This document shows, one piece after another, positions 49,277 through 52,485 of a stretch of 52,485 bases of DNA. Source of the stretch: Eubacteriales bacterium (GTDB lineage: Bacteria; Bacillota; Clostridia; Lachnospirales; Lachnospiraceae); contig JAUNGJ010000013.1 in NCBI GenBank assembly GCA_030524585.1, positions 1-52,485 on the forward strand, read 5' to 3'. The translations under genes and the position numbers were made by a program. The number at the start of each line of letters is the position of its first letter. Within the stretch, counting starts at the first letter, position 1. The notes under the pieces were generated by a model. The model did not search any database. It was not told the DNA's origin and saw only the letters and a program-made list of their open reading frames with translations.

Positions 49277-50041
49277 ATGATATTTGACACACATGCACAT
49301 TATGACAGCAGCCAGTTTGATGAGGACAGAGATGAGCTTCTGAATTCCATGTCAGAGCAGGGGGTTGGCACGATTGTAAATGTGGGAGCCTCCTATCAAT
49401 CCTGCTTTACAGTTCCGGAGATGGTGCAGAAGTATCCGTTTATGTATGCGGCAGTGGGCGTTCATCCCGATGAAGTCGGAGATCTGAATGAAGAGACATT
49501 TGCCCGGATGAAAGAACAGTTTCAGAAGGAGAAGGTTATTGCGGTCGGAGAAATTGGCCTGGATTACTACTGGGATAACGAGTCTCATGATCTTCAGAAG
49601 AAGTGGTTTATCCGCCAGCTTGAGCTTGCGAGGGAGCTTAAGCTGCCGGTTCTGATCCACAGCCGGGAGGCGGCGGCCGACACGATGGAGATTATGAAGG
49701 AGTACGGACAGGGACTTGGCGGTGTGATCCACTGTTATTCTTATTCCAAAGAGATGGCAAAAGAATATGTAAAAATGGGCTATTATATTGGAATTGGAGG
49801 AGTGGTGACTTTTAAAAACGGCAGGAAGCTTAAGGAGGTCGCGGCTGAGATACCGCTTGCGTCCATCCTGCTGGAAACAGACTGCCCCTATCTTGCGCCG
49901 GTGCCTTTTCGTGGAAAGCGCAATAATTCCGCGTATATCAAGTATGTGGCGGAGGAGATTGCAAGAATCAAAGGGATTGATCCGGAAACGGTTATCGGGC
50001 AGACAGAGGAAAATGCAAGGAAAATGTACGGATTGGCGTAA
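49277..50041 (+). CDS. tatD: TatD family metal-dependent hydrolase
   Basis: The 254-residue protein has the TatD residues FDTHAHYD, AVGEIGLDYYW, LIHSREA, GVIHCYSYS and LETDCPYLAP, with PFRGKRN near the end. Members are 3'-5' exonucleases or DNases with two metal ions. It starts 2 bases after the metG stop, so it is co-transcribed; GAGGTG within the metG end serves as RBS. metG-tatD pairing is common in Firmicutes. Confidence 0.95.
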   Translation: MIFDTHAHYDSSQFDEDRDELLNSMSEQGVGTIVNVGASYQSCFTVPEMVQKYPFMYAAVGVHPDEVGDLNEETFARMKEQFQKEKVIAVGEIGLDYYWDNESHDLQKKWFIRQLELARELKLPVLIHSREAAADTMEIMKEYGQGLGGVIHCYSYSKEMAKEYVKMGYYIGIGGVVTFKNGRKLKEVAAEIPLASILLETDCPYLAPVPFRGKRNNSAYIKYVAEEIARIKGIDPETVIGQTEENARKMYGLA

Positions 50042-50174
50042 GCTGGTCCGTAACAGTGTGTTGAGATACGACACGCACTGAGAATAATTAGTTCTGTTAG
50101 TTTTATAAAAGTTATGTTATAATAAACTATTGGAAAGTCAATATTAGATTATTAAAAGGTGAGAAAATATACAG

Positions 50175-52055
50175 ATGAAAAAGAAAGAATTTAATTATCA
50201 ACTACTGATTCGGCGATTCTTTTTGGTTTTGTTAGATATTCTATGTATAATTTTTGCTTCGTTTTTTGCTTTGGCTACTAGGTTTGAATTTATTATATAT
50301 CAGATACCGGAAGAACATCTGACAGAACTGATGAAATACGAACCGATATTTGTAATATCAACATTAATTATATTCGTATTATTTCGGATTTATAACAGCT
50401 TATGGGAATATGCGGGTCCCCAGGAGATTTTCAGTATCATATGGGCCTGTGTGGTGTCCGGAGTGCTTGAGCTGGGAATTGTCATAGTGAGCGGAGGTTT
50501 TCTGCCGAGGAGCTATTATCTGCTTCGAACCATATATATAGTTATATTTGTAATCGGAACCCGATTTTCTTATCGGATGATCAGGCTTAAGCGTCAAAAC
50601 CGACATCTTCCCTGGAAGAGTCAGCGGAGGGTTATGGTCATCGGCGCGGGAGAAGCCGGCAGGGCATTGATTGTGGAGATTCAGAACAGTAAGTATCTGA
50701 ACCAGAGAGTGTGCTGTGCAATCGATGATGATCCGAATAAGGTCGGAAAATATATACACGGGGTCAAGGTTGTGGGAGATCGGAATGCGATCAAGAAGAA
50801 TGTATATAAATATAATATACAGCAGATTATTATTACCATACCGTCGGCTTCCGCGGTACAGCTGCGTCCGATTTTGGATATCTGCAAAGAGACAACCTGC
50901 GAATTGAAGATCCTTCCAGGCGTATACCAGCTGGTGAACGGAGAAGTCAATGTCAGCAGATTGCGTCCGGTAAGCATTGATGATCTTCTGGGAAGAGATG
51001 AGATACAGGTAAATCTTGATGAGATTATGGGATATGTATCGAATAAAGTGATTATGGTTACTGGCGGCGGAGGATCCATTGGAAGTGAGTTGTGCAGACA
51101 GATTGCCGCCCATAATCCGAAACAGTTGATTATATTCGATATCTACGAGAATAATGCGTATAATATTCAGCAGGAATTAAAGAAAGACTATCCGGAACTG
51201 AAGCAGATCGTATTGATTGGTTCTATCAGAGATGAGGGAAGGCTGGATACGATTCTTGAAAGATACCGGCCGCAGATTATTTACCATGCAGCGGCTCACA
51301 AGCATGTGCCGCTGATGGAAGACAGCCCGAATGAGTCCATCAAGAACAATGTGATGGGAACCTTTAAGCTGGCTAAGTCGGCAGATAAATGGAAGGTGGA
51401 ACGTTTTATACAGATTTCAACGGATAAAGCGGTGAATCCTACCAATATTATGGGCGCATCCAAGCGAATCTGTGAGATGATTATTCAGATGTTCTCAAGA
51501 CATTCTAAGACGGAATTTGTAGCAGTGCGTTTTGGAAATGTTCTGGGAAGTAACGGCAGTGTTATACCGCTTTTTAAGAAGCAGATAGCAGATGGCGGCC
51601 CGGTAACGGTTACACATCCGGATATTATCCGGTACTTTATGACGATACCGGAAGCGGTATCCCTGGTGCTTCAGGCAGGAGCTTATGCAAAAGGTGGAGA
51701 AATTTTCGTGCTTGATATGGGAGAACCGGTTAAGATTCTTGATCTTGCAAAGAATCTGATCCGTCTGTCCGGACTCACGCTGGGTAAAGATATTGAGATC
51801 ATATATACCGGTCTTCGTCCGGGAGAAAAGCTGTATGAGGAGCTCCTTATGGATGAAGAAGGAATGAAAGAAACCCAAAATAAGTTGATTCATATTGGAA
51901 AGCCGATTGAATTTGATGAAGAGCTGCTAAATAACACTCTTTTAGAGATGAAGGAAGAGACAGATGAGGATGAGATGAGGAAACTCGTGAAAAAAATCGT
52001 GCCTACATATGTACTTCCGGAAGAATGGAAAGAAGACCTTAAGACCTTAGCGTAA
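50175..52055 (+). CDS. FlaA1/CapD-like nucleoside-diphosphate sugar 4,6-dehydratase
   Basis: This 626-residue membrane protein has four N-terminal helices (about 10-130), a CoA-binding-like Rossmann domain (VMVIGAGEAGRAL, about 155) and an extended SDR domain. The latter shows VTGGGGSIGSELCRQI (about 298), HAAAHKHVPLME, STDKAVNPTNIMGASKR (catalytic MxxxK form) and RFGNVLGSNGSV. Such enzymes convert UDP-GlcNAc to a 4-keto-6-deoxy sugar at the start of capsule or O-glycan synthesis. An extended -10 promoter, TGTTATAAT, ends at 50123. A sugar transferase follows, so this is the opening of a surface polysaccharide cluster. Confidence 0.93.
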   Translation: MKKKEFNYQLLIRRFFLVLLDILCIIFASFFALATRFEFIIYQIPEEHLTELMKYEPIFVISTLIIFVLFRIYNSLWEYAGPQEIFSIIWACVVSGVLELGIVIVSGGFLPRSYYLLRTIYIVIFVIGTRFSYRMIRLKRQNRHLPWKSQRRVMVIGAGEAGRALIVEIQNSKYLNQRVCCAIDDDPNKVGKYIHGVKVVGDRNAIKKNVYKYNIQQIIITIPSASAVQLRPILDICKETTCELKILPGVYQLVNGEVNVSRLRPVSIDDLLGRDEIQVNLDEIMGYVSNKVIMVTGGGGSIGSELCRQIAAHNPKQLIIFDIYENNAYNIQQELKKDYPELKQIVLIGSIRDEGRLDTILERYRPQIIYHAAAHKHVPLMEDSPNESIKNNVMGTFKLAKSADKWKVERFIQISTDKAVNPTNIMGASKRICEMIIQMFSRHSKTEFVAVRFGNVLGSNGSVIPLFKKQIADGGPVTVTHPDIIRYFMTIPEAVSLVLQAGAYAKGGEIFVLDMGEPVKILDLAKNLIRLSGLTLGKDIEIIYTGLRPGEKLYEELLMDEEGMKETQNKLIHIGKPIEFDEELLNNTLLEMKEETDEDEMRKLVKKIVPTYVLPEEWKEDLKTLA

Positions 52056-52072
52056 AGCGAGAGGTCTTTTTG
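52042..52072 (+). terminator. Weak terminator-like hairpin after the dehydratase gene
   Basis: AAGACCT pairs with AGGTCTT, with inner CGTAAAGCG pairing, followed by TTT. It begins inside the coding end of the dehydratase gene and may act as an attenuator before the next gene. Confidence 0.5.
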
Positions 52073-52138
52073 GCTTTCTTCCTAATATGGTAATGAAAAG
52101 GAAATGAGACTAAGAGTCTTGAATGAGGAGAGGAAAAT

Positions 52139-52485
52139 ATGTATAGTAAATATATTAAGAGGCTTTTCTCGATAGTTATGTCGTTTTGTGGATTGATCTG
52201 CCTGTCATGGCTGTTTTTAATTATAATTATAGCGATTAAGTTAGATTCACCCGGGCCTATACTTTTCAGACAGAAAAGAGTAGGAATACATAAGAAATAT
52301 TTTGAAATCTATAAGTTCCGGACGATGCGAATTGATACACCGCATGATATGCCGACACATTTGCTTCAAAATCCGGATCAGTATATTACAAAAGTCGGTC
52401 ACTTTCTCAGGAAAACTTCTTTGGATGAATTGCCGCAGCTTTTTAACATTCTTGCAGGGGATATGGCGGTAATCGGTCCTCGCCC
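52139..52485 (+). CDS. Initiating sugar transferase (bacterial sugar transferase family), 3' end outside window
   Basis: 115 complete codons are visible. After a short basic start comes one membrane helix (IVMSFCGLICLSWLFLIIII), then the family core DSPGPILFRQKRVG, FEIYKFRTMR, LRKTSLDELPQLFNIL and DMAVIGPRP. These are the conserved motifs of WecP/PglC-type phosphoglycosyl transferases that load the first sugar phosphate onto undecaprenyl phosphate. RBS GAGGAGAGG precedes the ATG. The gene continues past the window edge. Confidence 0.93.
   Translation, partial: MYSKYIKRLFSIVMSFCGLICLSWLFLIIIIAIKLDSPGPILFRQKRVGIHKKYFEIYKFRTMRIDTPHDMPTHLLQNPDQYITKVGHFLRKTSLDELPQLFNILAGDMAVIGPR

Overview
The window looks like a piece of a Lachnospiraceae-type gut Clostridium (Firmicutes). 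The support is strong AAGGAGG-type ribosome binding sites on nearly every gene, many PTS and sugar regulators, a Met T-box, an [FeFe]-hydrogenase maturase, Rrf2 and SorC regulators, and a moderate GC content. No tRNA, rRNA or CRISPR array was found. Species cannot be named from this sequence alone.

Layout. 1-1.9 kb: 3' part of a large surface protein with a sortase-like tail. 2.0-9.2 kb: a RpiR-type regulator facing a PTS locus that also holds a metallo-beta-lactamase-fold hydrolase, a ChbG/YdjC deacetylase and a complete UbiD-UbiX-LpdD non-oxidative aromatic decarboxylase set, closed by a glucose-type EIIA. 9.2-14.8 kb: HxlR regulator, MATE pump and a heterodimeric ABC exporter. 14.8-15.3 kb: ruins of a GH1 6-phospho-beta-glucosidase. 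15.3-23.4 kb: SorC regulator with a class II aldolase-like protein, NagA-like deacetylase, ascorbate-type PTS (IIA, IIC, IIB), small membrane protein, D-2-hydroxyacid dehydrogenase and AEC transporter. 23.4-25.6 kb: a decayed sugar locus (regulator with an in-frame amber stop, fused ABC permease remnants, GH65 phosphorylase remnants).

25.6-34.4 kb: an integrated element of 8.7 kb bounded by a 26-bp perfect direct repeat that sits on a terminator hairpin. It has a tyrosine integrase, a probable type I toxin/antisense RNA pair, a CI/Cro-like switch with three operators spaced exactly 30 bp apart, small replication/regulatory genes, a structured RNA candidate, a DUF4355 scaffold plus an HK97-fold major capsid protein, and its own sigma factor. 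It has no terminase, portal, protease, tail or lysis gene. This is the most unusual object in the window: it resembles a phage satellite that carries only the shell-forming pair.

34.6-43 kb: housekeeping and redox genes (Rrf2/IscR-like, TcdA, a 912-aa flavin/Fe-S oxidoreductase with HypA and a DUF5692 membrane protein, GntR regulator, Uma2 nuclease, HydE). 43-47 kb: DUF885 metalloprotease, LysR regulator and divergent D-2-hydroxyacid dehydrogenase. 46.9-50 kb: a Met T-box carrying three repeated hairpins, then metG and tatD. 50.2 kb to the end: start of a surface polysaccharide cluster (FlaA1/CapD-like dehydratase, then an initiating sugar transferase cut by the window edge).

The two PTS loci appear to be uncharacterised catabolic pathways. 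The first combines sugar uptake with aromatic acid decarboxylation, as expected for an aryl- or acyl-sugar conjugate. The second combines a deacetylase with an aldolase-fold protein that lacks normal metal-site residues.
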